Of a DNA stretch of 64,000 nucleotides, positions 9,902-19,189 are shown one piece after another. This stretch comes from Pectobacterium sp. A5351. Its GTDB lineage: Bacteria > Pseudomonadota > Gammaproteobacteria > Enterobacterales > Enterobacteriaceae. Numbering within the stretch: position 1 is the first letter of the stretch; each line of letters starts with the position of its first letter. The position numbers were made by a program, and so were the translations under genes. Below the pieces are notes generated by a model. It saw only the letters and a program-made list of their open reading frames with translations. It was not told where the DNA came from and ran no database searches. The stretch is taken from positions 3,534,001 through 3,598,000 of the forward strand of contig NZ_CP116477.1 in NCBI RefSeq assembly GCF_028335745.1, in the 5' to 3' direction.

Positions 9902-10810
9902 ATGCAGCCTCACGATGCCATCTTCAAACAGTTTTTAAGCGATATTGATATCGCCAGAGATTTTCTTGCCGCCCATTTACCACCTGCGATTCAGCAGCGG
10001 TGCGATTTTAGTACATTGCAGTTGGAGTCTGCATCGTTTATCGAAAACACTTTACGCTCTCGCCTGTCAGACATGCTGTACTCACTGCAAACCCACTCTG
10101 GTTCTGGATATATCTATTGCGTCATAGAACATCAAAGTCGCCCCGACAAGCTCATGGCCTTCCGGCTATTACGCTATTGCCTTGATGCTATGCAGCAGCA
10201 TTTATCCCAGGGCCATCAGTCGTTACCCGTAGTTATTCCACTCCTGTTCTATCACGGCAAACGCAGTCCTTATCCATATAGTATGCAGTGGCTAGATCAT
10301 TTCACCGATCCAACACTCGCTGCACAGGTCTACCACCATGACTTTCCGCTAATAGACCTGACCGTTATTCCAGATGAAGAGATCAAAACGCACCGCCGTG
10401 CCGCACTGCTAGAACTCGTGCAGAAACACATCAGAACACGGGATATGCTGGAATTGGCACACGACATCGGGCTATTATTTGAACACTGGAACCTGTCTTT
10501 GCCACTGCGGCACGCGTTATTACTGTACGTCGCGACAGTGGGCAATACGTCTGACATAGACAGGTTCATTGATTCAGTGGCAGAGCCCCTGTCAACGCAT
10601 AAGGAGGACACAATGACTATTGCACAACAATTACACCAAAGGGGATTTGAGCAGGGGATGCAAGCTGGGCTACAAGAAGGGATGAAGGCCAGCGCACTAA
10701 ACATAGCCCGCCAGTTGCTGCAAAGCGAGATGGAGCTGGAATTAGTTCAGCGCGTTACACAATTATCCGATGAAGATATAGCGCCGCTACTCCGCAGCGA
10801 ACAGAAATAG
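9902..10810 (+). CDS. Rpn-family recombination-promoting nuclease / putative transposase
   Basis: A 302-residue member of the YhgA/Rpn family (PD-(D/E)XK-type). The N-terminus PHDAIFKQFLSDIDIARDFL, then LRSRLSDMLYSL and YIYCVIEHQSRPD (about 75-100) carry the acidic and E-x-Q/K residues of the nuclease core. In E. coli, Rpn proteins are DNA endonucleases that raise RecA-independent recombination. The C-terminus has the family's repetitive QRGFEQGMQAGLQEGMKAS helix. The start follows GGGAAGG by 6 bases. Related repeats flank the gene on both sides (see repeat at 10811 and findings), which suggests it arrived or moves as a unit. Confidence 0.85.
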   Translation: MQPHDAIFKQFLSDIDIARDFLAAHLPPAIQQRCDFSTLQLESASFIENTLRSRLSDMLYSLQTHSGSGYIYCVIEHQSRPDKLMAFRLLRYCLDAMQQHLSQGHQSLPVVIPLLFYHGKRSPYPYSMQWLDHFTDPTLAAQVYHHDFPLIDLTVIPDEEIKTHRRAALLELVQKHIRTRDMLELAHDIGLLFEHWNLSLPLRHALLLYVATVGNTSDIDRFIDSVAEPLSTHKEDTMTIAQQLHQRGFEQGMQAGLQEGMKASALNIARQLLQSEMELELVQRVTQLSDEDIAPLLRSEQK

Positions 10811-10986
10811 TTTTTTATCGTGGGCTATCCCTGCCCACGCCCCTTCGGGCCAACGCTTTGCGTTGTTGAAAATCGCTCCTGCTCTTTTTTATCGTGGGCT
10901 ATCCCTGCCCACGCCCCTTCGGGCCAACGCTTCGCGTTGTTGAAAATCGCTCCTGCTCTTTTTTATCGTGGGCTATCCCTGCCCAC
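10811..10986 (+). repeat. 74-bp tandem repeats after the Rpn gene
   Basis: Two full and one partial copy of a 74-base unit begin at 10811, 10885 and 10959. Each starts with a T-run and ATCGTGGGCTATCCCTGCCC, then a CCCCTTCGGG palindrome, then CCAACGCTTCGCGTTGTTG. The copies are almost identical; the third breaks off after GCCCAC but a degenerate CCAACGCTTC follows at about 11000. A related piece (CCAACGCTACGCGCTGTTG) is at 9783-9801, upstream of the gene. The T-runs could also act as weak terminators. Confidence 0.85.
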
Positions 10987-11027
10987 TCTCCAGAGAAATC
11001 CAACGCTTCACATGATTAAAACTGGTT

Positions 11028-12758
11028 TTACTCCTCGCTTAAGGTCACCACGTCGTACATCACGCTGCCGCCTTTTAATTGCAGTGTGATCGTGTTGTTG
11101 CCGTTTTTCAGGAAACGGGATGACACGGGGATACGGGCAATGTGGTAGCGACCGCTTTGTAGCGCACCGCGATAAATAGTTTTGTCGTTTCCGTAAGTCA
11201 GTGTTTCCAGCATCCTGCCGTTTACCCCTACCGCTAGCTGCGGCAGGGTCGGTTCACTCATGCCGCTATTGCTGGCTGCCGCCAATGCGATATTCAGGAA
11301 ATAGGTTTTCTTCTCAGGTTGCAGGGCAAAACGGATATCCCATTTTCCCGGTTTGGTCTGCGCGTAATACCAGTCGCGTTGATAGTCGCTGCGGCTAATA
11401 TCGAACGTCAGATTGGCAGGCACCTCATGCTGCCAGCGGGTATTGCGTGCCTCGTCGCCAAAGCGGAATTCACTTGCCTGACGATTGGCTTGTCCAATGG
11501 CCCAGATAACCGGTTCAGCTTTGGGCAAAGCAATCACAGGCAGCGCTTGCTTGTCACCGGAAATGGACAGCGTCTGCTCTGCCAATATCCCCGGCTGCGT
11601 ACCGCTATTGGCGTAGACCGCAAGGTGGTAATTGCCCGGACGGACATGGGAAATCGCAAAATTCCCCTGTGTGTCTGTCGTTGCCTGATATGCATAGCCA
11701 CGGGTTTGTACATCAAACGGTTCATCCAATGATGATGAAAGCACCACCGTCACCGGTCGCTGGCTGGCAATGCGTCCGCTAACCTGTGTGCGATCGCGCA
11801 CATAGCGGGAATCGTCCACCCATGTGTACGGCCAACTGACGGCTTCCGTCAGCGCCTGACGCCGTGCATCTGCCAGAATCTGTTCGGTATCGCCCTGATT
11901 GATATACAGCAGCCACGGGCCGTAGAATTTTTTCCAACCTGGAGGCGCTACCATATCTGGCGTACCGAAGTGTGAACCCGTCATGTAGTTCAGAATGATC
12001 GCATCCTGATGTACCAGCAGATCCTGCTTGAGCGCATCGCCGGAAAAATACTCCCGATTGCCGTGAATCAGCCATGCGCCCACGCCATTGCCGAAAACGC
12101 CCCAGAAAGGCGCGGCGCGCACATAGCCAGCAAAATCATATTTGGAGTAGATACTGCCATCCGGTAGCTTCCAGGTTTCATCCTGTACCTTCGGTGCCGC
12201 TTCAAGTTGGCTGTAAAGCAGCGGTTTACCCTGACGTTCGCCGTTATAGAGATGGTCTAACCGGGCAGGATCGAAGCGGTATACGTTACGTAGTTCACTG
12301 ACTTTAACGTCCTGACTGCCGCGATTCTCCGCCACTACATAGCTGTAAAGTCCGCTAACGCCGCGACGCATAATCAGGTGATATTCAAGCCGTAACAGCC
12401 CGTTCCGGTCATCGATATAGGCGACATGCGCCATATCACGATCGTTGCGCAGCACCTCCACCCGCTCGGGGACAAAATCTTTGACGCCTTTGACATAAGC
12501 ATCGTTAACATAGTAATCGAGATAAGCGCTACGCGTTTTGCTTGGGTCGCGCGCCGCGCCGGACAGGTTGGTGACAATATTCTTATCCCCTGTCACCATA
12601 CTCACCGCGCTGCCATCCTCGCCAAATGCGACGCTGAGTAAGCCATTATCCAGCACAGTATGCAAACCAGAAACGGATAGCGACACCGCATTATCCTGCG
12701 CACTATAGCCATAGGGCGCCAGCATGGCCCCCACCAACAACAAGACAGATCGCTTCAC
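11028..12758 (-). CDS. rhiE: Rhamnogalacturonate lyase RhiE (PL4)
   Basis: A 576-residue secreted enzyme that cleaves the rhamnogalacturonan I backbone of pectin by beta-elimination. A signal peptide (MKRSVLLLVGAMLAPYGYSA) is followed by the large N-terminal beta-sandwich of family PL4 (about 25-330), a fibronectin-III/carboxypeptidase-like domain (about 335-425; RIASQRPVTVVLSS...GNFAISHVRPGNYHLAVYA) and a C-terminal carbohydrate-binding-like domain (about 430-576). This three-domain order and length match Dickeya/Pectobacterium RhiE, which is exported by the Out type II system and induced by rhamnose and pectin. The gene stands alone. The control region beyond 12758 has no KdgR box I would trust. 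Confidence 0.93.
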   Translation of the reverse strand: MKRSVLLLVGAMLAPYGYSAQDNAVSLSVSGLHTVLDNGLLSVAFGEDGSAVSMVTGDKNIVTNLSGAARDPSKTRSAYLDYYVNDAYVKGVKDFVPERVEVLRNDRDMAHVAYIDDRNGLLRLEYHLIMRRGVSGLYSYVVAENRGSQDVKVSELRNVYRFDPARLDHLYNGERQGKPLLYSQLEAAPKVQDETWKLPDGSIYSKYDFAGYVRAAPFWGVFGNGVGAWLIHGNREYFSGDALKQDLLVHQDAIILNYMTGSHFGTPDMVAPPGWKKFYGPWLLYINQGDTEQILADARRQALTEAVSWPYTWVDDSRYVRDRTQVSGRIASQRPVTVVLSSSLDEPFDVQTRGYAYQATTDTQGNFAISHVRPGNYHLAVYANSGTQPGILAEQTLSISGDKQALPVIALPKAEPVIWAIGQANRQASEFRFGDEARNTRWQHEVPANLTFDISRSDYQRDWYYAQTKPGKWDIRFALQPEKKTYFLNIALAAASNSGMSEPTLPQLAVGVNGRMLETLTYGNDKTIYRGALQSGRYHIARIPVSSRFLKNGNNTITLQLKGGSVMYDVVTLSEE

Positions 12759-12838
12759 AGTCAGCCCTCTTGTATTCAGTCGGTTAAATCATAATTTTCA
12801 TCGCAGCGGTTCAAGGTAACGGTCAATGCCAGATATTA

Positions 12839-12892
12839 GGGGAAACACGGTGATGAGGTTCCCGCAGGGACACCTCGCACCGTGGTAGCCCC
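12839..12892. repeat. Palindromic intergenic repeat (REP-like)
   Basis: A long imperfect palindrome: outer arms GGGGAAACACGGTG and CACCGTGGTAGCCCC enclose an inner perfect stem GAGGTTCCC / GGGACACCTC around a short loop. It lies upstream of rhiE, in the 330-base gap to the export operon. Its build resembles dispersed palindromic elements of soft-rot bacteria. Apart from this and the next stem-loop I see nothing else in this gap. Confidence 0.55.
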
Positions 12893-13012
12893 GTGTATCT
12901 CGATATCACGTCGCTGCCTTGCCACTAATGTAAAAAAATCAGCTATTTTAAACAGATAGAATGGAGATAACAGGAACAACATAATCGAGAGGGATAAGCG
13001 TCCTCCTTCACG

Positions 13013-13045
13013 TCACTGCCAGCAGAAACAGGAAGCTGGCAGTGA
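13013..13045. other. Perfect 11-bp stem-loop after the M50/HlyD gene
   Basis: TCACTGCCAGC (13013-13023) pairs perfectly with GCTGGCAGTGA (13035-13045) across an 11-base loop. It sits about 45 bases beyond the last gene of the long minus-strand cluster. No U-tract follows, so it may be a 3'-end protecting hairpin or a weak terminator. Confidence 0.5.
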
Positions 13046-13087
13046 CAGGAAGAAAGTCAGGATCGACATCGCAGAAATCACAACTGG

Positions 13088-15205
13088 TCAGAATGACAGT
13101 TCGCGAATCAGTACGGCGAACACGACTTTCCAACCGCGAATCAAAAGACTTTGCGCCTCACCGTCCATCACCACCGTGCCGCGCAGCACCTGCGGCTGAG
13201 CACGATAATCGTCCGGCAGACTGAGCAGCACGCGATAAACGGCCTGTTCGGGATGCAGTTTGCGCTGCGCATCGCTCAGCGTGGCGATATCCCCGCCATA
13301 CACCGAAGCCAGTTCTGGCGCAGCGTTCAGATCGCGGGTCGCCGTGCTGGCAATGTCCACAATCGTGAGCGGCAGCGACGAGCGGCTGACATCCTGTAAA
13401 TAAAATGTGCCCTTTCCGCCCATGTGCAGCCGCTGCCAGTCTTTTTCCGACACGAACGCCTCTACCAGCCCGCCGGTTGGCTTGGTGACGACCGCCAGCC
13501 ATTCACCCTGCCCCAGCCACTCGCCGGTTTCCAGCGGCGTTGCCATGTCAGCCACCACGCCGTCTATCGGCGCACGTACCGTCAGTTGTTCAGACTGACG
13601 CCGCAAGACCTGTAACTTTTGCAGCGCCGCTTCATGCTCCTGCTTCACCCGCTGGTGATCGCCAACCGCTTCCTTGTTGAATACCTGAAAGGTACTTTGC
13701 CACTTCAGCGTCGCGATCTGTCGCTCCAACTGCTGCCGTTCATGCGCCAGCGCGTCAGACGACAGGGTAAATAGCGTTTGCCCAGCGCGCACCGGCTGAC
13801 CGACCTGAACCTCAATGTGCTGAATCATCGCGGGCACAGGCATATACAGGCTGCTTTGCTGTTCCGCACGCAAAAGCGCGGGTGCATACACGCTGCGCTT
13901 CCAGGGAATCAGCAACACAAGCAGAAGTACAGCGCTCACCGTTAGCGTGGTCGTCATATTACGGTTCATACGATAATCCTTACGGCGTTTACTCCATTCA
14001 CGTACTTCATTCACTACCGGCATCACGACAAAGTAGCCGATTTCAATGGCAAAAAGCAGCATCCCCAATAACTTGAACGCCATGTGGTAAACCAGAATCG
14101 CGATACCAGTAAACAGGAAAAAACGATATATCCACACCGCAAAGGCATAGCCCACCAGCGTGCGTTGCAGCCAGCGCGGGAAGCGCTCCGGCGGGGCATC
14201 CCCTAAGCCGAACAGCCATTCCCTCATCTGCCAGCGGCCGATAGCAAAGCCGCGGTTTTGCAGGTTCGGCATCTGTAGCCCATCGGACAGCAGGAAATAG
14301 CCGTCAAAGCGCATCAGCGGACTGAGGTTAATCGCCAGCGTCATAATCCAGGTGGTCGTCGCCAGCATAAATGCGGCGCTGCGCAGCATACCGTCCGGCA
14401 AAAAGCTCCACGCCAGCGTCGCCCATGCCGCCAGTACCAGTTCGGTCACCATGCCTGCCGCACCAATCGCCATCCGCTGCCGCCGACGGGTGAGCTTCCA
14501 TGAACCGGACGTATCGGTATACAACACCGGCATCATCACCAGAAACGCAACGCCCATCGTGGCGACCCGCGCACCAAAGCGCTTGCAGGTGTAGGCGTGG
14601 CCAAATTCATGCAGGATCTTGGTAACGCACAGCGTCAGCCCTGCCAGCGCTGCACCTTCCAGCGTGAAGAAATGCAAAAAGGTATGCTTGAACGTTTCCC
14701 ACTGGCGTCCGGCGAGGAATAGCCCCAGCACGGCCACCAGCAGCGTCAGTTTGAGGAAAGTCCGACTGAAGAACGGCGCGACCCACGGCAGCGTCGCCCC
14801 CAGAAAACGATCGGGATGCCATAAAGGGATGCGAAAAAACAGATAGTTCTTCAACAGTTTGCGCCAAATGGAAACGCGTGACTGTTCCACCTGACGAGAA
14901 AACTGCGCCAGCGCGTCATCGCCGGACACGCGCGTCAGGCTGTTGGCCTGCAAGAAGCGGTTGAAATACTGCACATCGCTGTCATCCAGCGTGAGCGCAG
15001 AAGTTTGGTTAACCTCGGCCACGATCTGCGCAGCATCCCCGATCGACCAGCGCGAGAGCATCGCCATTTCTGCCCAGCCGATACGAAAATAGAGACCACG
15101 TATCGGATCTTCCAGCGTCCAACTGGGCGAACCGTCGCGGTTAGCCGGCCCGGCGTGCAGGATCAGTTCATCCCGTAGCGGGCTGAGTATGGCAGGCGAC
15201 GGCAT
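13088..15205 (-). CDS. Membrane M50 metalloprotease fused to an HlyD-type domain
   Basis: A 705-residue protein in two parts. The N-terminal 430 residues form a polytopic domain with the zinc site of M50 (site-2) proteases: HEFGH at 199-203 and NLSPLMRFDG at 293-302 provide the HExxH and the third-ligand Asp. Before it is a region like that of the peptide zinc metalloproteases (YFRIGWAEMAMLSRW). The C-terminal part (about 440-705) is a membrane-fusion/HlyD module with lipoyl-like halves (VRAGQTLFTLSSDALAHERQ and VRAPIDGVVADMATPLETGE) around a coiled coil. It overlaps the stop of the GAF/HlyD gene by one base. No ABC ATPase lies in the cluster, so this protein may supply the inner-membrane part of the exporter, the substrate processing, or both (inference). 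The clean zinc motifs suggest an active enzyme. Confidence 0.85.
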   Translation of the reverse strand: MPSPAILSPLRDELILHAGPANRDGSPSWTLEDPIRGLYFRIGWAEMAMLSRWSIGDAAQIVAEVNQTSALTLDDSDVQYFNRFLQANSLTRVSGDDALAQFSRQVEQSRVSIWRKLLKNYLFFRIPLWHPDRFLGATLPWVAPFFSRTFLKLTLLVAVLGLFLAGRQWETFKHTFLHFFTLEGAALAGLTLCVTKILHEFGHAYTCKRFGARVATMGVAFLVMMPVLYTDTSGSWKLTRRRQRMAIGAAGMVTELVLAAWATLAWSFLPDGMLRSAAFMLATTTWIMTLAINLSPLMRFDGYFLLSDGLQMPNLQNRGFAIGRWQMREWLFGLGDAPPERFPRWLQRTLVGYAFAVWIYRFFLFTGIAILVYHMAFKLLGMLLFAIEIGYFVVMPVVNEVREWSKRRKDYRMNRNMTTTLTVSAVLLLVLLIPWKRSVYAPALLRAEQQSSLYMPVPAMIQHIEVQVGQPVRAGQTLFTLSSDALAHERQQLERQIATLKWQSTFQVFNKEAVGDHQRVKQEHEAALQKLQVLRRQSEQLTVRAPIDGVVADMATPLETGEWLGQGEWLAVVTKPTGGLVEAFVSEKDWQRLHMGGKGTFYLQDVSRSSLPLTIVDIASTATRDLNAAPELASVYGGDIATLSDAQRKLHPEQAVYRVLLSLPDDYRAQPQVLRGTVVMDGEAQSLLIRGWKVVFAVLIRELSF

Positions 15206-16560
15206 TACACCCCCAGCCAGACGCGCAGGGAAGCCAGCGGTTTACGCAGCAGGTAAACGAACAGCACCGTGCGTTTCCCGTACAGCTTAGCGGTTCCTTT
15301 CAGGCCCACGCGCAGCTGCGGGTCATCTTGCGTAAAGCGCGCCCGAAGCCGATAGGCCATCACATTATCCGGCGTCGGCGCAGCGCGATAGCCAATCTGT
15401 TCAAGCCGTGCGTCCTGTGCCGAATTCGGTGCCACATTGAGGAACAGGCGCACATCCGCGCCGTTTTCCAGTGCAATCGCGTCCGCCGCAGGCAATTGGA
15501 TCTCCAGTTCAACATCGTGCGGATCGGCGATCATCATGATACGTTCCCCCACCGCCACCGAGCGCCCAATCCAGTCGTTGCTATCATCAAAAATCGCCAC
15601 GCCGTCGCGCGGGGAAACAAGCTGCATGCGTTCCTGCTGGCGTTGTAGAAAATCCATGTCGCTCTGCGCCTGCTCACGGCGGCTTTGCAGCACAGCCAGG
15701 CTGGCTTTGCTATTGGCATCGAACAGCGCCTGCTGCTGTGCCTGACGATACTGAGCATCGGCGGTGGCAAACGCCTGCCGCGCTGACTCCAGCCGATTTT
15801 CCAGCTCGCGCACATCCAGCCGTACCAGCGGCTGATTGGCGCTAACGGTCTGATTAGGGCGTACCAGTATGTCATCCACCACGCCCGCCACCGGAGCGCG
15901 CACCATCACCGGACGATGCGCGACGATCTCTGCCGGTGCCAGCACCGACTGGCGAACGGGGATCAATAAGATCAGCACCAGCGCCACGATCCCTGCCAGA
16001 ATCAAACGGCGTTTCTTCGGGTTGGTATTCGTCTGCCGCCGACGTGGTTTTTGCAAACTCGCCCACGCGTGGGCATACGCTTCTGCCAGCTTTTCCAGCA
16101 GCACGATCTCGGCAGGAAGCCACGCGCTGTCCCGCGCTAACACCAGCACCAGTGGCGTATCGCCCTGCGATAAACGCAGCGGTAGCCAGAGCAAAAACGC
16201 CGGCAGATGTTCCTGCCACAGGATTTGATCATCGACGGGTAGCTCGCGGCATTGCAGCGCCTGCGTTTGTCGCCCCTCTGCCTGCCACTGGCGGCACAGG
16301 CGGCTAAACTCGGTACAAAACGGCGCATTGTGATCGAGCGAGGCCAGCCCGGAAGCCACCTGCAAGCGCTGTTTATCGCAGTCCCACAGCAGCGCCTGTC
16401 GATATTTCACTACGTTGTGCGTCTCGTTGACGATAAAAAACGCCAGCTCATCCAGCGTTTCACGCGCTCTGGCACGGCTTTGCAGTTGTAACAGCTCGGC
16501 CAGCAGCGCCAGCCGGGTATCCTGTTCAGTTTGTGCTGCTGTCGTGTTCCGTTCGGTCAT
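15205..16560 (-). CDS. GAF-like / HlyD fusion adaptor
   Basis: A 451-residue protein. The first about 175 residues are cytoplasmic and look GAF-like (LDELAFFIVNETHNVVKYRQ at about 36-55, then LLWLPLRLSQGDTPLVLVLA). One membrane helix follows at about 186-202 (LILAGIVALVLILLIPV). The periplasmic part is a HlyD/membrane-fusion domain with two lipoyl-like halves (VRAPVAGVVDDILVRPNQTV and LVSPRDGVAIFDDSNDWIG) flanking a coiled coil. The layout suggests an adaptor whose cytoplasmic side senses a ligand or docks a partner. Its stop/start overlaps (ATG/TGA) with genes on both sides place it in one translationally coupled operon with the HlyD and M50 genes. The GAF assignment is from pattern only. 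Confidence 0.78.
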   Translation of the reverse strand: MTERNTTAAQTEQDTRLALLAELLQLQSRARARETLDELAFFIVNETHNVVKYRQALLWDCDKQRLQVASGLASLDHNAPFCTEFSRLCRQWQAEGRQTQALQCRELPVDDQILWQEHLPAFLLWLPLRLSQGDTPLVLVLARDSAWLPAEIVLLEKLAEAYAHAWASLQKPRRRQTNTNPKKRRLILAGIVALVLILLIPVRQSVLAPAEIVAHRPVMVRAPVAGVVDDILVRPNQTVSANQPLVRLDVRELENRLESARQAFATADAQYRQAQQQALFDANSKASLAVLQSRREQAQSDMDFLQRQQERMQLVSPRDGVAIFDDSNDWIGRSVAVGERIMMIADPHDVELEIQLPAADAIALENGADVRLFLNVAPNSAQDARLEQIGYRAAPTPDNVMAYRLRARFTQDDPQLRVGLKGTAKLYGKRTVLFVYLLRKPLASLRVWLGV

Positions 16561-17312
16561 GGCGACACGCGGCCTGCATCAGGCGGCACGATTTGCGCCA
16601 CGCCGCTCATGCCCGGCAGTAATCCGGCGGTGGATTGGGTTATGCGGCCAAAGACTTTTACCGATTGGCTAACCGGATCGATCGCCGAAGAAAGCCGGCT
16701 GATTTCCGCCGGATAGCTCAGGCCCGTTTCATCCAGCGTAACCTGAAAAGCGCTGCCCTGCTTTAACCACACCAGCCAGCGCGACGGCACGATCATTTCC
16801 AGCTCGAACGCGCTGTCATCATAAATCGCCAACAGCTCTTTACCTTCCGGCACGGATTCCCAGCGTTTCACCTTGGTTTCCGTGACGCGGCCGGAGAACG
16901 GGGCTTTGATAGCACAGCGTTGCAACATCGCGCGGTTAACGCCGCTTTCCGCCTGCGCCATCGACACCGACGATCGCGCTTGATCGACATCCGACAGGCT
17001 GATCGAATTGAGCTTGTCTAACCGATCGGCAATCGCCAGCTTCTTACGCGCGGCATTTTCCGCGGCGTTTGAGTAGTTCAGCTTTTCGCGCAGCACGGTG
17101 CAGTCAAACGTGATCAGCGTATCGCCCTGCTTGAATTGTTCGCCCTCTTTCACCGCAATATCCGTCACTTTCGCGGCAATTTCGCTGGATAACACGGTAT
17201 AGCGCTGCGCGCTAAGCTGCACGCGAATGTCACCGGTTGTCGCAGCCTGCCCCCACAGGGGCAGACTCAACGAACTCACGAGCAACAGCGGACGCATGAT
17301 GCCGAAGGTCAT
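16557..17312 (-). CDS. Periplasmic HlyD-family adaptor
   Basis: A 251-residue adaptor with a signal peptide (MRPLLLVSSLSLPLWGQAATT; an internal Met at residue 6 could be the true start) and a short barrel-sandwich with hairpin: VAAKVTDIAVKEGEQFKQGD (lipoyl half 1), a short coiled coil (about 75-120), and APFSGRVTETKVKRWESVPE (half 2), then a beta-barrel domain. Shorter than RND adaptors (about 370), like the small MFP proteins linked to M50 loci. It overlaps the upstream TolC-type gene and the downstream GAF/HlyD gene by a few bases, so all are one transcript. It probably bridges inner-membrane parts to the outer-membrane channel. Confidence 0.85.
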   Translation of the reverse strand: MTFGIMRPLLLVSSLSLPLWGQAATTGDIRVQLSAQRYTVLSSEIAAKVTDIAVKEGEQFKQGDTLITFDCTVLREKLNYSNAAENAARKKLAIADRLDKLNSISLSDVDQARSSVSMAQAESGVNRAMLQRCAIKAPFSGRVTETKVKRWESVPEGKELLAIYDDSAFELEMIVPSRWLVWLKQGSAFQVTLDETGLSYPAEISRLSSAIDPVSQSVKVFGRITQSTAGLLPGMSGVAQIVPPDAGRVSP

Positions 17313-19090
17313 TAACGCGAACCTCCCGCTTGTAGAGATTGCAGGTTATCCCACATATCGGTGTTCACCACGCGGTAAGGCTTGCCGTTAGTCGACGGTG
17401 TGACCACAGACGATGCTGCCGGTTTCACCACTGGGGCAACGGATACCGTTGTCGTAGCTGGCACAGCCGGTGTTGACAGGGACAGACGCGGTACAGCAAC
17501 GCCGCCTTTCTCAAGGTTACCCGTGGTGCGGGCAATCGAGCTGCTCAGCGCCGCCAAGCTGACATCGCTCACGTTATCCGGCAGCACATCCAGTCCGGCA
17601 GCCTGATACACCGCCCCCAGCGCGTTCTGCACGTCGGCAAAGCTGCGGTCACGCGCGCGGGTGGTCAGAATGGTTTCCGTGCTGACACGCACCTGTTCCA
17701 TCTGCGTTTCGGCACGATGCTGTACACTGAGCGTGGTCTGATTGAGGATGCCACGCTGAATCCGCGCCAGTTCCTGATAGCGACCGAACATCCGCGTGCT
17801 CTGCTGGTATTCCTGCCAGGCGACGTTTACCTGCGTCAGTACCGCCATACGCAGCGCCTGACGGCGGACTTCCGCCAGACCTTCATTCGCCTGTCCGGCG
17901 CGTTTCACCGATGACCACGACAGCACGTTCAGCAAGTTACCGCTGACCTGAACGCCGGCATTTGCCCACTGGTGATTGACCAGATAGCTGTTGCTGTCAC
18001 CGTTGATTCCAGCAAACAACGACACGCCCGGCAGCAGACGCAGCAGTGATTTACGGGTTTCCAGTACGCTGTTGCGTGCCAGATAGCTCTCTTCGCGCAC
18101 TTCCGGGCGTTTCACCATCGAGAAGTTTTCCAGATCGTCGAGCGAATAGGCCATCTTCGGCGCAACCAGACTGCTTTCGCTCGGCACGACGACATCGTAT
18201 TTGCTCGACGGTGGCAGATTCATCAGCGCCGCCAGACGGGATTTTGCTACCACCAGATCGCTGTCAACGATTTCCAACTGGCGCACCATCTCCAGCATAT
18301 TTTTCTGGAAACGCAGCGCCTCAACCGGTGCCAGCAAACGCTGTTGCTCGGTCTGGCGCGCATATTCCAGCGCCTGACGCGCCTGCGTCAGCGCCGTGGT
18401 CACTTCCGGCTGCAAACGTTGTGCGGTGGCCGCTTCCCAATAGGCCGTCCGCACCTGGCGGGTAATATCCGCCACGACGCGACGACGACGCTCTTCCGCC
18501 GCCAGCGATTTGTTCGCCTGCACTTTGGCGTTGAAATAGCTGATACCGAAGTCCAGCACGTTCCAGCTCATCGTCAGATCGGCGGTGCGCTGGGTTTGAT
18601 CCTGACTGGTAGACGCTTCCAGCGATTGTCTTCCCGTGGTCACCGACTGGCTGCTGGAACCGGCCACGTTATCGCGAGTTTGCAGCCCGGCACGCGCGGT
18701 CAGTTTCGGTAACAGCATATCCAGATTCTGTACGCCCAACAGGTCGTCTTCCATCGCCTGTTCCATCAGCGCGACTCGTTGTTGCAGGTTATATTTCAGC
18801 GCACGGGCAATCGCTTCATCCAGCGTGATCGTACCGCGTACCGGTTCCTGATTGGCGAACATCTGCGTTCTGTCGCTCAGCGCCTGGGCAACCTGCTGCT
18901 CAACCGTAATCGGCTCAGGCTTGACGGCACAGCCCGCCAACCCCAGACAGGCAAGGGTCACGGCGATCCGTAACACCCGGGAACCTGCGGTACGTGGTGT
19001 AGCCTCGTGTTGAACGTGCTGCTGCTGACTGTCGTGTTGCTGGCTATCCCAGAAATGCGCTATGTGCTGATTCACCCGGGTTCTCCCCAT
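17312..19090 (-). CDS. TolC-family outer-membrane lipoprotein channel
   Basis: A 592-residue TolC-type efflux/secretion channel. A lipobox-like LACLGLAGCAV at about 52-62 predicts a lipidated Cys, and two OEP repeats follow (about 90-300 and 320-510; GTITLDEAIARALKYNLQQR and ARQALEYARQTEQQ). It is longer than usual (about 450-490) because of a 45-residue leader and a Pro/Thr/Val-rich tail (about 535-592). The leader may not be real: a GTG at 19075 has GGGGAGA six bases upstream and is a plausible alternative start. It stands between the giant surface protein gene and the HlyD genes, so it should be the exit duct for that protein. Confidence 0.87.
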   Translation of the reverse strand: MGRTRVNQHIAHFWDSQQHDSQQQHVQHEATPRTAGSRVLRIAVTLACLGLAGCAVKPEPITVEQQVAQALSDRTQMFANQEPVRGTITLDEAIARALKYNLQQRVALMEQAMEDDLLGVQNLDMLLPKLTARAGLQTRDNVAGSSSQSVTTGRQSLEASTSQDQTQRTADLTMSWNVLDFGISYFNAKVQANKSLAAEERRRRVVADITRQVRTAYWEAATAQRLQPEVTTALTQARQALEYARQTEQQRLLAPVEALRFQKNMLEMVRQLEIVDSDLVVAKSRLAALMNLPPSSKYDVVVPSESSLVAPKMAYSLDDLENFSMVKRPEVREESYLARNSVLETRKSLLRLLPGVSLFAGINGDSNSYLVNHQWANAGVQVSGNLLNVLSWSSVKRAGQANEGLAEVRRQALRMAVLTQVNVAWQEYQQSTRMFGRYQELARIQRGILNQTTLSVQHRAETQMEQVRVSTETILTTRARDRSFADVQNALGAVYQAAGLDVLPDNVSDVSLAALSSSIARTTGNLEKGGVAVPRLSLSTPAVPATTTVSVAPVVKPAASSVVTPSTNGKPYRVVNTDMWDNLQSLQAGGSR

Positions 19091-19189
19091 CTTCTATTTG
19101 TCTGTTCCCTTCGGCTTGCAGGCGGTGGCCTGCAAGCGCTTAGGTGTGTGTGGTTAAGGAATAAAATCTCGTCTCGATCTGCGGCGTGC

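Noticed and set aside
10820..11089. 89-codon plus-strand frame after the Rpn gene
   Set aside because: It is a translation of the 74-bp tandem repeats and runs into the antisense of rhiE; the repeated peptide is a by-product.
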